Shown: piece after piece, positions 14,178-22,308 of the stretch
Numbering within the stretch: position 1 is the stretch's first letter
Layout of the letters: every line of letters begins with the position of its first letter
Assembly: GCA_964356335.1 (NCBI GenBank)
Contig: CAYHHI010000050.1
Span: 1 to 22,356 of the forward strand
DNA: 22,356 bases
Source of the DNA: CAYHHI01 sp964356335
GTDB lineage: Bacteria; Arandabacterota; Arandabacteria; Arandabacterales; Arandabacteraceae
Direction of reading: 5' to 3'
Notes under the pieces: model-generated
The model's input: only the letters and a program-made list of their open reading frames with translations
The model's database searches: none
Told to the model about the DNA's origin: nothing
Program-made: the position numbers and the translations under genes

Positions 14178-16313
14178 TTGATCAAACTGGAAACGCTCTA
14201 CGCCTTCATGGAAAGCAACTTCGACTACCTGCTCGTGGTTGACGACCACGAACGTATTATCCACATGAGCAGTCTCTTCAGGCGCGAGTGCTATCCAGCC
14301 CAAAGCTCATCGGCGCAAGCCGCATCCGACGGCCGGGTGCTTAAGGAGATTCTGAGCCCTTCCTCCATCAGCACCTTCAGATCGGCCATGGGCCTCGCTC
14401 GCGCAGGCAGCCACGGTGTTGCCATCTACTCCCCGGTCAGCAATTCGTCCCTTTCCATCCCCTTGAAGGCCGGCTACGCCAACAGCAAGAAGGGCGACGT
14501 CTTCCTCTTCTTCGGAGATAAGGTTGAAGGTTTGAGCGCGCGGAGCGAATCCGACAAGGATGAGCGAGTCAAGGAACTCGCTTGCCTCTATCGCGTAATC
14601 GATTGGACCGAGGTCTCGGCATCGGTCAGCGAGTTCTTCACCCATCTGCCCAAGTATCTCAGCATGGGCATGGTCTACCCCGAGGAGGCCGTCGTTTACT
14701 CGATCTACCAGGGAGTGGAGTACGGCCAGAAGCCGTCGTCGGCTAATTTCATATCTGTGGAGCTGGTCGTAGGCGACAAGCTCAAAGGGGAGATCCGGGT
14801 GGGATATCTTGATGACAAACACGATATTCTCCCTGAAGAGCAGAAGATGCTCGACGAGATCGGGCGAACGCTCACCGTGGCGCTCGAACGCAAGGAGTTC
14901 CGCGAGCGGCTGGCCTTGATGCATGAGGAAGAAGCCGAATATAACAGGCGGCTGGAGGAGCTTTCGGCCGAAATCGAAGCCAGAACCAAGGAGCTCGAGG
15001 AACAGAAAACCAAGTTGGGCGTGGCCACTTCCTACCTGGACAGGGTCAACAGGGGTTGGGAAGAAACCAAGATCAGGCTGGAGACCATGTTCAAGGCGAT
15101 CCCCGACGAGGTGGTGCTGATCGACAAGAACCGAAGGGTCGTGATGACCAACCGCGAGGGGATCACTCCCGGCAACTACTGTTATCAGAGTTTCTTCGGC
15201 AGGGAACGTCCGTGCGAAGACTGTCGGCTGGCCCGAATCCTCAAAGACAAAACCCCGCTCATGATCTCCATGAAGCATGGGGACCGCTATTTCCAGGTTC
15301 ATGCCCTGCCCGTTTACAGGGAAGAGGAAGTTGACGGCATCCTGGAGTTTTACCGAGATGTCACGCTGGAGAAGACCTACGACCAACAGCTCCAGCAGGC
15401 CGACAAGCTTGCTTCGCTCGGGCAGCTGGTGAGCGGCATAGGCCACGAGATCAATAATCCCAATCAGTTCATTCGTGGCAACATAAAGATAATGAAGCAG
15501 GCCCTAGAAGACATGCTGCCCATCATTGACGAATACTACCAGGCCCATCGTGATCTCAAGATTGCCAGACTCAATTATGACTTCTTGCGTGAGCACATCA
15601 TGACGCTCGTAGATGACATGGCCCACGGGTCGGAGCGGATCAAGGCGATAGTGGAGAGCCTGAGGACATTCGCGCGCAAGGATGAGGGCTTGCTTGTTGA
15701 CAAGGTGGACATGAATACCTTGATCGAGGCGAGCACCAGGTTGGTGCATCAGGAAGTGCACAAGCGTGCCGACGTGCAGATTGAGCTCGCGGATGGCCTG
15801 CCGACCTTCACCGGTAACTCGCAGAAGATCGAGCAGGTCTTGATCAACCTTATCGTAAACGCCGGCCAGGCCATGCCCGATGACCGAAAGGGTCTGATCA
15901 CGGTTAGAACCGCCACGCAAGACAACCATATTGTCGTCGAGGTCAAGGACAACGGACAGGGAATGACGGAGAAGGTCATGAAGCAGATATTCGATCCTTT
16001 CTTCACGACCAAGCGGGCCAGGGGCGGCACCGGCCTGGGCTTGGCGATCTCCTACAAGATAATCGAGGAGCATGGCGGAAGGATCTCGGTCACAAGCAAG
16101 CCCGGTGAGGGCACGACCTTCACCATCCGGATCCCGTATTCGCAGGCAGCGCGTGGGGGTCAGGCGCAGCAAGGTGTTCAGCCCCAGCCAGGGCTCCAGG
16201 CGCCTCCGGCACCTCAGATCTCTCAAGAGCCGCAGCCGCCACAAACGCCACAGCCCCCACAGCCGGCTCAGCCAGCTCAGCCGGCTCAAGGGGCCGCCAA
16301 GGTAGAGCAATGA
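14178..16313 (+). CDS. Cytosolic PAS-domain sensor histidine kinase
   Basis: A 711-residue kinase with TTG start, AAGGGAG upstream, 25 nt after the NuoG-like gene. No signal peptide or membrane segment is visible, so it should sense an internal signal. Order: N-terminal PAS-like segment (FDYLLVVDDHERIIHMS); a second sensory region at about 130-240; a long charged coiled coil (about 240-295); a PAS domain (VVLIDKNRRVVMTN) with Cys335 and a C-x2-C pair, Cys346/349, in RPCEDC; a DHp helix with His423 in GIGHEINNP; and a HATPase domain with N box LINLIVNAGQAM, DNGQGM, FDPFFTTK and GTGLGLAIS. The catalytic parts look intact. The last 55 residues are Pro/Gln/Ala-rich. Its stop overlaps the next gene's start by 4 nt, so the pair is likely translationally coupled and the next product is its probable partner. 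The PAS Cys group could bind metal or react to redox state (inference). Confidence 0.93.
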   Translation: MIKLETLYAFMESNFDYLLVVDDHERIIHMSSLFRRECYPAQSSSAQAASDGRVLKEILSPSSISTFRSAMGLARAGSHGVAIYSPVSNSSLSIPLKAGYANSKKGDVFLFFGDKVEGLSARSESDKDERVKELACLYRVIDWTEVSASVSEFFTHLPKYLSMGMVYPEEAVVYSIYQGVEYGQKPSSANFISVELVVGDKLKGEIRVGYLDDKHDILPEEQKMLDEIGRTLTVALERKEFRERLALMHEEEAEYNRRLEELSAEIEARTKELEEQKTKLGVATSYLDRVNRGWEETKIRLETMFKAIPDEVVLIDKNRRVVMTNREGITPGNYCYQSFFGRERPCEDCRLARILKDKTPLMISMKHGDRYFQVHALPVYREEEVDGILEFYRDVTLEKTYDQQLQQADKLASLGQLVSGIGHEINNPNQFIRGNIKIMKQALEDMLPIIDEYYQAHRDLKIARLNYDFLREHIMTLVDDMAHGSERIKAIVESLRTFARKDEGLLVDKVDMNTLIEASTRLVHQEVHKRADVQIELADGLPTFTGNSQKIEQVLINLIVNAGQAMPDDRKGLITVRTATQDNHIVVEVKDNGQGMTEKVMKQIFDPFFTTKRARGGTGLGLAISYKIIEEHGGRISVTSKPGEGTTFTIRIPYSQAARGGQAQQGVQPQPGLQAPPAPQISQEPQPPQTPQPPQPAQPAQPAQGAAKVEQ
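16263..16289 (+). repeat. 9-bp tandem repeat in the Pro/Gln-rich kinase tail
   Basis: Three 9-bp units of the form CCGGCTCAG each encode Pro-Ala-Gln, within a longer Pro/Gln-rich tail (about 16144-16310) after the ATPase domain. This is another in-frame simple-repeat expansion at the edge of a folded domain. Confidence 0.7.
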
Positions 16314-17674
16314 GAAAGATCCTTATAATAGATGATGACCCCGCCGTCACGAACTACCTCAAGGTATTCATGATGCAGACCGGCCTGTTTGATACCACTG
16401 TGGTGAATGATTCGAGGGAAGTGGGGCCGCTCCTCGCCGGCACAACCTTTGACATCGTGCTGCTTGACATGGACATGCCTAACGTCAACGGGATGGACAT
16501 TCTGTCTGAGATGCGCCGCAAGCGAATTGATACGCCTGTAGTCGTCTTGACCGGCGTGAGCGATATTGACCTCGCCGTCAAGGCCATGAAACTGGGCGCC
16601 TTTGACTATCTTACAAAACCTGCCGACGAGGAGAAGCTGCTGGGGGTCATCGATCAAGCGATCGAGCACCGGGTGCTGCATAAGACCATTGAGGGTCTCC
16701 CCAAGCAGCTCAGCCTGGCCGACCTGGAACATGGAGCCGCTTTCGATCATTTCCCGACGCAGGATCCTGAGATGATACGAATCTTCCACCAGGCCGAGAA
16801 GCTGGCCGCAAGCAACCTCAGCATCTTCATCCGTGGTGAGAGTGGAACAGGCAAGGAAGCTATTGCGCGTGCCATTCACCAGGCCAGTCCACGCAGGGAA
16901 GCACCCTTTGTCGTGGTGGAAGCAAGCGGCCAGGATGAGGAGAGCTTCCCCGGGTTCTTCTTTGGCCAGGCCCGCAACTGGAGCGGCTCGAGAGACGAAG
17001 CCCCCGGCATCCTGGAGCAGGCCAACCATGGGACCCTGTTTCTCAACCAAGTGGATGCGCTCTCCCTGCCTGTGCAGGTCAGACTCCTGCGGGTGATCCA
17101 GACGAGCGAGTATTACAGGGAGAACTCGACCCAGATACTGAAGGCCGATGTCCGCATGATTGTTGCCTCGACCAAAGATCTTACCAGGCCCGACTACAAG
17201 CGGACCTTCTTGAGGGACCTCCTGTATCACCTCATGATCAACTCGCTCTGGATTCCACCCTTGAGGGAGCGGATGGAGGATCTGCCTCTGATGGCCGAGA
17301 AGTTCCTCGCCGAAGAGGCTCAGAAGCTTGGCAGGACTCTCAAGGGTTTCTCACCCGAGTTTCCTGAATTCCTCAAAGACTACAGTTTCCCCGGCAACGT
17401 TCAGGAGTTGCGCACCATCGTGGCTGCAGCCGCCGCCAACACCGAGGGCGGGCTGGTGACCCTAGATTCGCTTCCGCCCTACATAAGGGAAACCATCGAG
17501 AAGGAGAAGACCGCGCCTCGCGAGGGCTTCAAGCCGCGAAAGCTGGAGGAAGTCGTCAGGGAGCATGTCCAGAAGACCTTTGAGCATTTCGGATCGCGCA
17601 AAGATGTCGCCGCCGACGCTCTTGGAATCTCCCGCGAGGAACTCGACCGCCTGACCGAAGAGGAACTTGACTGA
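16310..17674 (+). CDS. NtrC-family response regulator with degenerate AAA+ domain
   Basis: A 454-residue protein starting at the ATG of an ATGA overlap with the kinase gene. Receiver (1-120) is intact: Asp8/Asp9, phospho-acceptor Asp53 in LLDMDMPNVNG, Thr81, Lys103. The AAA+ region (about 150-385) is clearly NtrC-type, with a good Walker A, GESGTGKE (176-183), and PPLRERMEDLP. Key functional sites are altered: the sigma-54-contacting GAFTGA loop is replaced by ARNWSGS (221-227); Walker B, normally LFLDE, reads LFLNQ with Asn246/Gln247; and both arginines of the FRxDLYYRL arginine-finger segment are changed (Leu301, His307). The C-terminal Fis-like helix-turn-helix (about 410-450) is recognisable but poor (SRKDVAADALGISREELDRL). 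I infer it cannot hydrolyse ATP normally or open sigma-54 promoters and may bind ATP or partners instead. It is the last gene of the cluster and the likely target of the adjacent kinase. Confidence 0.9.
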   Translation: MRKILIIDDDPAVTNYLKVFMMQTGLFDTTVVNDSREVGPLLAGTTFDIVLLDMDMPNVNGMDILSEMRRKRIDTPVVVLTGVSDIDLAVKAMKLGAFDYLTKPADEEKLLGVIDQAIEHRVLHKTIEGLPKQLSLADLEHGAAFDHFPTQDPEMIRIFHQAEKLAASNLSIFIRGESGTGKEAIARAIHQASPRREAPFVVVEASGQDEESFPGFFFGQARNWSGSRDEAPGILEQANHGTLFLNQVDALSLPVQVRLLRVIQTSEYYRENSTQILKADVRMIVASTKDLTRPDYKRTFLRDLLYHLMINSLWIPPLRERMEDLPLMAEKFLAEEAQKLGRTLKGFSPEFPEFLKDYSFPGNVQELRTIVAAAAANTEGGLVTLDSLPPYIRETIEKEKTAPREGFKPRKLEEVVREHVQKTFEHFGSRKDVAADALGISREELDRLTEEELD

Positions 17675-17726
17675 CCTATCTGTGCCCCACTGCCCGCCTT
17701 CTCTTGCGCCATTTAGGCTAGCAGCT

Positions 17727-17752
17727 GACGCGCACGTCACCGTGCCCGCGTC
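17727..17752. terminator. Strong hairpin in the convergent intergenic region
   Basis: GACGCG-CACG, loop TCAC, CGTG, a 2-nt CC bulge, CGCGTC: ten GC-rich pairs, 53 nt after the response-regulator stop. It lies between convergent genes, where transcription from both sides should end. No U-tract follows on either strand, so termination may be factor-assisted. Confidence 0.4.
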
Positions 17753-17770
17753 TCGCGATCACCTCGGCAA

Positions 17771-17808
17771 CACCTCAGGGTCCATGGTTCTGACACGGTT
17801 CTGAGGTG
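17771..17808. terminator. Second hairpin in the convergent intergenic region
   Basis: CACCTCAG (17771-17778) pairs perfectly with CTGAGGTG (17801-17808); four further pairs, three of them G-U, extend the stem to 12 and leave a 14-nt loop. With the hairpin at 17727-17752 it is a plausible two-way terminator between the genes ending at 17674 and 17896. There is no clear U-tract. Confidence 0.4.
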
Positions 17809-17895
17809 GCAGGTTCCTTAATGTGCGCCCCCACTGTGCCGGCACGTCCCGTTCGATCTATCCCATGAACGTAGCTTCGCGGGTCCTCGGGCAGC

Positions 17896-19353
17896 TCATT
17901 TGAGCAAGGTCATGACCCTTGTCTCGACAAACCTATCGGTGGCCAACCGGCAGAAGTACACACCCGGGGTTACCATCTGCCCCTCGTCATCAAGGCCGCC
18001 CCAGACGGCGGAGTGATTTCCTGCCTGCCTATCGCTGCTCGCGAGCGATGTGACAAGCCTGCCGGAGACGTCGTATATCGAGAGTCGCACGTGCGCGGGC
18101 TGCGACAAGTAAAACCTGATGCTTGTGGTAGGCCTAAAGGGATTAGGACTGTTCTGGTAGAGCCGGCCAGCGCTCGCCTGAGGGGTCTCGTCAGCGCTCT
18201 TGTCCGCGCCGCTCAGGGCGAGTCCGTTCTTCCACCACCGCATCTCCAGGCCGCCGCCGGCCACGATGTCGGTGTAAGTGTCGCCATCGATATCGGCAGC
18301 GTAGGCTGGCCAGACCCCAGTGAAGTTGTCGTCGATCATGTGCATCTGCCAGACGATGGGATCGCCACCTTCGTTTGACCACCAGGCAATCGTGTTCGAG
18401 GTCTGGGCGGCGCCGAGGAGGTCTACATCACCGTCACCATCAATGTCGCCGGGGCAGACCGTCACAGCACCTATGAAACCGGGCGCCACGATGAATTTCG
18501 TCCACACGACAGGATCGCCGCCGTCGTTGCGCCACCAGGCAAGCTCGCTGGCGGCGTAAGCTGCTCCGAATAGGTCTATGTCGCCGTCCTCGTCGACATC
18601 GCAGGTCCGCACCATGTGGGCACCGGCGAGATTCGCAGCAATCGTGATCTTGGTCCACTGGATCGGATCGCCACCGTCATTGCGCCACCAGGCAATCTCG
18701 TTAGAGAGGAGAGCCGCCCCCACAACGTCGATGTCACCGTCGCCGTCGAGGTCGGCTGCGCGAACCGACCTTGCACCGTTGAAGGCTGTGCCGATCGTCT
18801 GTGCCGTCCAGACAATCGGGTTCCCGCCGTCGTTGCGCCACCAGGTGATAGTATGGTTTCCCGCGCCGGCGCCGAGCACATCGGTGTCACCATCGCGATC
18901 GAGGTCACAGGCATACACCTCGTGTGGATTGGTGTAGCCGTTTGCGATTATCAGTTTGGTCCAGACGACGGGATTGCCGCCGTCATTGCGCCACCAGGCG
19001 ATCTGGTTGCGAAACCAGCCTGCGCCAAGCACATCCATGTCTAGGTCGCCATCTACGTCCTCAGCGTATACAAAAATGGCACCGCTGAAGGAGTCAGCGA
19101 TCAAGTACTTCGTCCAGACGACGGGACTGCCTCCGCCGTTGTCCCACCATGCGAGTTGGTTGGTATTGGTGGCGGCACCAAGTACGTCGATTGACCCATC
19201 CCCATCGACGTCACAAGTATAGACTGACGCGGGGCCGTCGAAATTGCTGTCAATAGTGTAAGGTGTCAGCGGGACATCCGCCGCACCCTGAGAGGCCAAG
19301 GCAAGCAAGAGACCCATCCACATGCCGAGAACGCCCGTGACCCTGTGCATCAT
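17896..19353 (-). CDS. Secreted FG-GAP/VCBS-type repeat protein with T9SS-type sorting domain
   Basis: A 485-residue exported protein. Start: the first of two adjacent ATGs (19353), with AAAAGGAGG 5 nt upstream; the frame is open upstream but has no Shine-Dalgarno there. Signal peptide: MMHRVTG, a hydrophobic core (MWMGLLLALA), then SQGAAD. Then seven repeats of about 51 residues, each with an Asp-rich loop of the type DVDGDGDxDVLGA (calcium-binding in FG-GAP/VCBS blades) and the phrase AWWRNDGGxPVVWTK. Seven blades fit a closed beta-propeller. The last 95 residues or so are a FlgD-like / T9SS type A sorting domain (LYQNSPNPFRPTTSIRFYL, LSIYDVSGRLV, GVYFCRL). It is expected at the cell surface or outside. 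The ligand is unknown. The gene is convergent with the redox cluster and has its own promoter. Confidence 0.9.
   Translation of the reverse strand: MMHRVTGVLGMWMGLLLALASQGAADVPLTPYTIDSNFDGPASVYTCDVDGDGSIDVLGAATNTNQLAWWDNGGGSPVVWTKYLIADSFSGAIFVYAEDVDGDLDMDVLGAGWFRNQIAWWRNDGGNPVVWTKLIIANGYTNPHEVYACDLDRDGDTDVLGAGAGNHTITWWRNDGGNPIVWTAQTIGTAFNGARSVRAADLDGDGDIDVVGAALLSNEIAWWRNDGGDPIQWTKITIAANLAGAHMVRTCDVDEDGDIDLFGAAYAASELAWWRNDGGDPVVWTKFIVAPGFIGAVTVCPGDIDGDGDVDLLGAAQTSNTIAWWSNEGGDPIVWQMHMIDDNFTGVWPAYAADIDGDTYTDIVAGGGLEMRWWKNGLALSGADKSADETPQASAGRLYQNSPNPFRPTTSIRFYLSQPAHVRLSIYDVSGRLVTSLASSDRQAGNHSAVWGGLDDEGQMVTPGVYFCRLATDRFVETRVMTLLK
18226..19262 (-). repeat. Seven 51-residue propeller repeats
   Basis: About 153 bp per unit at the DNA level. 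Units share the Asp-rich loop and AWW-N-GG-P-VW motif but differ at many codons; the last unit is the most diverged (MRWWKNG). This is protein-level repetition rather than recent DNA duplication. Confidence 0.85.
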
Positions 19354-19431
19354 CTCTTCCTCCTTTTGCTTACGCTCGAACACTTGCGACCTGCTCCGAC
19401 ATTCCACTGATGCGGATACTATGGTATCGAC

Positions 19432-19460
19432 ACTATGCCCACACTTGCCCAGATTGCCAA
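19432..19460 (-). promoter_or_regulatory. Sigma-70-type promoter of the FG-GAP gene
   Basis: On the minus strand: TTGGCA (19460-19455), 17 bp, CATAGT (19437-19432); 5 of 6 and 4 of 6 matches. The start point would be near 19425, about 70 nt before the ATG. A second, shifted -35-like TTGACA lies just upstream of it. Confidence 0.5.
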
Positions 19461-19464
19461 GTGT
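19441..19464. promoter_or_regulatory. Inverted repeat overlapping the FG-GAP promoter
   Basis: ACACTTG (19441-19447) and CAAGTGT (19458-19464) are perfect 7-bp arms separated by 10 bp, spanning the -35 box and most of the promoter spacer. The placement is what a repressor operator would have. No cognate regulator can be named. Confidence 0.4.
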
Positions 19465-20000
19465 CAAAGAACAGGGACGGCGCCCGTCTTGGCAGGGGCA
19501 CTGTCTCCTTCTTGCCGTCAGCACAGATCGCTGGGGTACCGGTCGCTGGCCGAGTTTGCGGACCATGCCACGTCTCTGGAGGCCGAGGTTGCCTTATGCG
19601 AAATTACTGTACTGCTCCCCATCGTTGATCCAGATCCGTTGAGAATCTACAGATTGATTTAAGCCCTACCCAGAGACTTAGCTGGCGAAAACGAGAGATT
19701 CGTGGCGTCTTGAGTACGCGGGGTGGTCCCCACAGATGCTCTTCAGACGGTTACGCGAATTCCGTTTTCTCGGTGTTTCCTCTTAGTTTGGGGTGATTTG
19801 GCTGGTTCCGTTAGCAAACTGTGGCAAGACTCTTGATAGTCTCAGAGTGTGTCCTCCTTTTGCTGATTCCCGGCACACCACATGGCCGCTTCCCTGCCAC
19901 GTCATAGTCAAGTCGTTAGAAGACTGCGGCAAGTCGGCGCCTATGCAAGTACTCGCCCTCTCGCGGGTGGCGCTCAATGGCACATTGGCACATTCTGCGG
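19465..20000. other. Gene-free stretch between divergent surface-protein genes
   Basis: About 535 bp. Frames here are short and without family sequence, signal peptide or good Shine-Dalgarno. I see no tRNA, riboswitch or mobile-element feature. A small stem (AGACT/AGTCT near 19828-19843) and a tandem TGGCACAT pair at 19978-19993 are the only local structures noted. Confidence 0.5.
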
Positions 20001-20029
20001 TTGATTAGGCAGGGCATTTCCTCTATAAT
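20001..20029 (+). promoter_or_regulatory. Sigma-70-type promoter of the SBBP gene
   Basis: TTGATT (20001-20006), 17 bp, TATAAT (20024-20029). The -10 is perfect and the -35 matches 4 of 6. Predicted start near 20036 leaves a leader of about 50 nt to the ATG at 20086. Confidence 0.7.
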
Positions 20030-20085
20030 GGAGTTCTGGCGCGCAAGAAACTACTGCGCCTTTCATGAACAGGAGGACTGCCGCG

Positions 20086-22308
20086 ATGCGTTCCCGTGTC
20101 ACCGTATTTGTTATTCTGTTGGCGTGCATATTGGCTATCGCCGTTCAAGCGTTAGGAGGTATCGGCACCGGCTTCATTGAGAACCGAGGGCAAGTGGACT
20201 CTCGGGTGAAGTACTATGCTCCGGGTTCGCGCGCCACGGTCTATTTCACCCAGGATGCGGTGGTGATTGACCTGAAGGAAGAAGTTAAGAGCCCGCAAAG
20301 CCGTGCGCCTCACGAGATGCCATACGAGGAGATGATGGCAGAGCTTGCTGACTCAGTGGTTCAGAGAGGTTGTGCGTTGTACATCCGGTTCGAGGGTGCG
20401 AACCCTTCCCCTGTCGTTGAGGCACGTGGCGAGCTGGTTACGAAGTACAACTACTTCCTTGGTAATGATCCTACCGGGTGGCGGACTGATGTGCCTGCGT
20501 ATAGTGAAGTTGTGTATCGCGAAGTATGGCCAGGTGTGGACTTGGTGTTCAGGGAGGAGGATGGAGGGAGGCTTACCTACGTGGCTGTACTTTCCCCTGG
20601 CGCAGATGGCCAGATAGTACAGTTCTGCTACGAGGGTGCTGATCGTGTGGTACAGAAGTCTGATGGTTCCTTCCTCATGGAGACCTCGGGGGGCTCGCTG
20701 AGGGAAGAGCGTGCGGTGGCTGGTGGCAGGTCGGGTGTCTTCATGTTGGCTCAGGGTAATGGCGAGCCTCTTGGGAGTAGTGGCTCGACTAGTCCCGAGG
20801 ACAACCCCTCTGTACTTCTGTGGAGCACGTATCTGGGAGGGAGCGATGACGACTGGGGGTACTCGCTGGTACTGGACGCATCGGGTAACGCTGTGGTGAC
20901 TGGATATGCTAGGGCTTCGGATTTCCCGACGACGCCCGGGGCTTATGACACATCCCACAATGGCGGTCGGGACGCCTTTGTAGCGAAGCTATCCGCATCA
21001 GGGAGTGCGCTACTGTGGAGCACGTTTCTGGGAGGGGTCTCGTACGACGAGGGGCGCTCACTGGTACTGGATGGATCGGGTAACGTGGTGGTGACTGGGT
21101 ATACGGGGTATTCCGATTTCCCGACGACGCTCGGGGCTTATGACACATCCCATAATGGCAATAATGATATCTTTGTAGCGAAGCTATCTGCCTCAGGGAG
21201 TGCGCTACTATGGAGCACGTTTCTAGGCGGCAGCGATGACGACGGTGGGGGTTCACTGGTACTGGACGCATCTGGTAACGTGGTGGTCGCCGGATGGACG
21301 GTGTCTCCCAATTTCCCGACGACGCCCGGGGCTTACGACACATCCTTCAATGGCCAGTATGGAGATTATGATGGCTTTATAACGAAGCTGTCTGCGTCAG
21401 GGAGTGCGCTCACGTGGGGAACGTTTCTGGGCGGGAGCTCCTACGACGACGGTTATTCAATGGCACTGGACGCATCGGGTAACGCTGTGGTGACTGGAAC
21501 AACGCGGTCCTCCGATTTTCCGACAACGCCGGGGGCTTATGATACATCCTACAATGGTGGCTATTGGGATGGCTTTGTAGCGAAGCTATCTGCCTCAGGG
21601 AGTGCGCTTCTGTGGAGCACGTTTCTGGGTGGAAGCGTTGATGACGACGGCTATTCACTGGTACTGGACGCATCGGGTAACGCTGTGGTGACTGGGATGA
21701 CGGGCTCTCCCGACTTCCCCACAATGGCTGGGGCTTATGACACATCCTTCAATGGCAGTTCTGATGTCTTTGTCGCGAAGCTATCTGCCTCAGGGAGTGC
21801 GCTTCTGTGGAGCACATTTCTGGGTGGGAGCGATGGCGACTGGGGGTATTCGCTGGCACTGGATGCATCGGGTAACGCTGTCGTCACAGGAAGAACGCGG
21901 TCTTCCGATTTGCCGACGACGCCCGGGGCTTATGACACATCCTTCAATAACGTTTATGGCTGGTCTGATGTCTTTGTCGCCAATCTGGGTATAGGTTGCG
22001 CCGGCGTAAGACGCGAAGATGCCACACTTGGGTCAGCGAAGCTGTATCCGAACTTCCCCGACCCGTTTAGAGCTTCAACTACTGTGCAGTTCTATCTACC
22101 GGAGCAGCAGCGAGTCTCGATTGCTCTTTACGATGTGCGTGGTGAGGTTGTCCGGACACTTGTGGATGGTATCACCGAGGTGGGGATGCACGAGCTCAGG
22201 TGGGACGGCAAGACCGGCAACGAGACCCAGGTTGCCGCCGGTATTTACTTCCTCCGTATGGAGGTGGGCTCCTACCGGGCGACGACGAAGGTCGTAATGC
22301 TGCGATAG
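20086..22308 (+). CDS. Secreted SBBP beta-propeller protein with T9SS-type sorting domain
   Basis: A 740-residue exported protein. I chose ATG 20086 because AGGAGG (20071-20076) lies 9 nt upstream; an in-frame ATG at 20065 would put the Shine-Dalgarno inside the gene. Signal peptide: MRSR, then a hydrophobic stretch (VFVILLACILAIAV). Residues about 25-235 form the N-terminal domain usual in SBBP-repeat proteins (GFIENRGQVDSRVKYY, YNYFLGNDPTGWRTDVPAY, VWPGVDLVF). Six SBBP repeats follow, 65-68 residues each: W-S-T-F-L-G-G, Asp-rich turn, LVLDASGNAVVTG, SDFPTTPGAYDTS, FVAKLSASGSALL. The C terminus is a FlgD-like / T9SS type A sorting domain (LYPNFPDPFRASTTVQFYL, IALYDVRGEVV, AAGIYFLRM). It is likely surface-attached or released, with unknown binding partner. 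The stop is 48 nt from the window end. Confidence 0.92.
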   Translation: MRSRVTVFVILLACILAIAVQALGGIGTGFIENRGQVDSRVKYYAPGSRATVYFTQDAVVIDLKEEVKSPQSRAPHEMPYEEMMAELADSVVQRGCALYIRFEGANPSPVVEARGELVTKYNYFLGNDPTGWRTDVPAYSEVVYREVWPGVDLVFREEDGGRLTYVAVLSPGADGQIVQFCYEGADRVVQKSDGSFLMETSGGSLREERAVAGGRSGVFMLAQGNGEPLGSSGSTSPEDNPSVLLWSTYLGGSDDDWGYSLVLDASGNAVVTGYARASDFPTTPGAYDTSHNGGRDAFVAKLSASGSALLWSTFLGGVSYDEGRSLVLDGSGNVVVTGYTGYSDFPTTLGAYDTSHNGNNDIFVAKLSASGSALLWSTFLGGSDDDGGGSLVLDASGNVVVAGWTVSPNFPTTPGAYDTSFNGQYGDYDGFITKLSASGSALTWGTFLGGSSYDDGYSMALDASGNAVVTGTTRSSDFPTTPGAYDTSYNGGYWDGFVAKLSASGSALLWSTFLGGSVDDDGYSLVLDASGNAVVTGMTGSPDFPTMAGAYDTSFNGSSDVFVAKLSASGSALLWSTFLGGSDGDWGYSLALDASGNAVVTGRTRSSDLPTTPGAYDTSFNNVYGWSDVFVANLGIGCAGVRREDATLGSAKLYPNFPDPFRASTTVQFYLPEQQRVSIALYDVRGEVVRTLVDGITEVGMHELRWDGKTGNETQVAAGIYFLRMEVGSYRATTKVVMLR
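20821..21991 (+). repeat. Six near-identical SBBP repeat units
   Basis: Units of 195-204 bp starting at 20821, 21016 and onward. Several segments are nearly identical at the nucleotide level between copies (for example GGTAACGCTGTGGTGACTGG and GGGGCTTATGACACATCC), including third codon positions, while the turn after WSTFLGG and the segment before FVAKL vary. This points to recent duplication or gene conversion. Confidence 0.85.

Noticed and set aside
19978..19993. Tandem TGGCACAT as a sigma-54 promoter for the SBBP gene
   Set aside because: The GG-to-GC spacing is wrong in both copies, and TTGATT-17-TATAAT explains the promoter.
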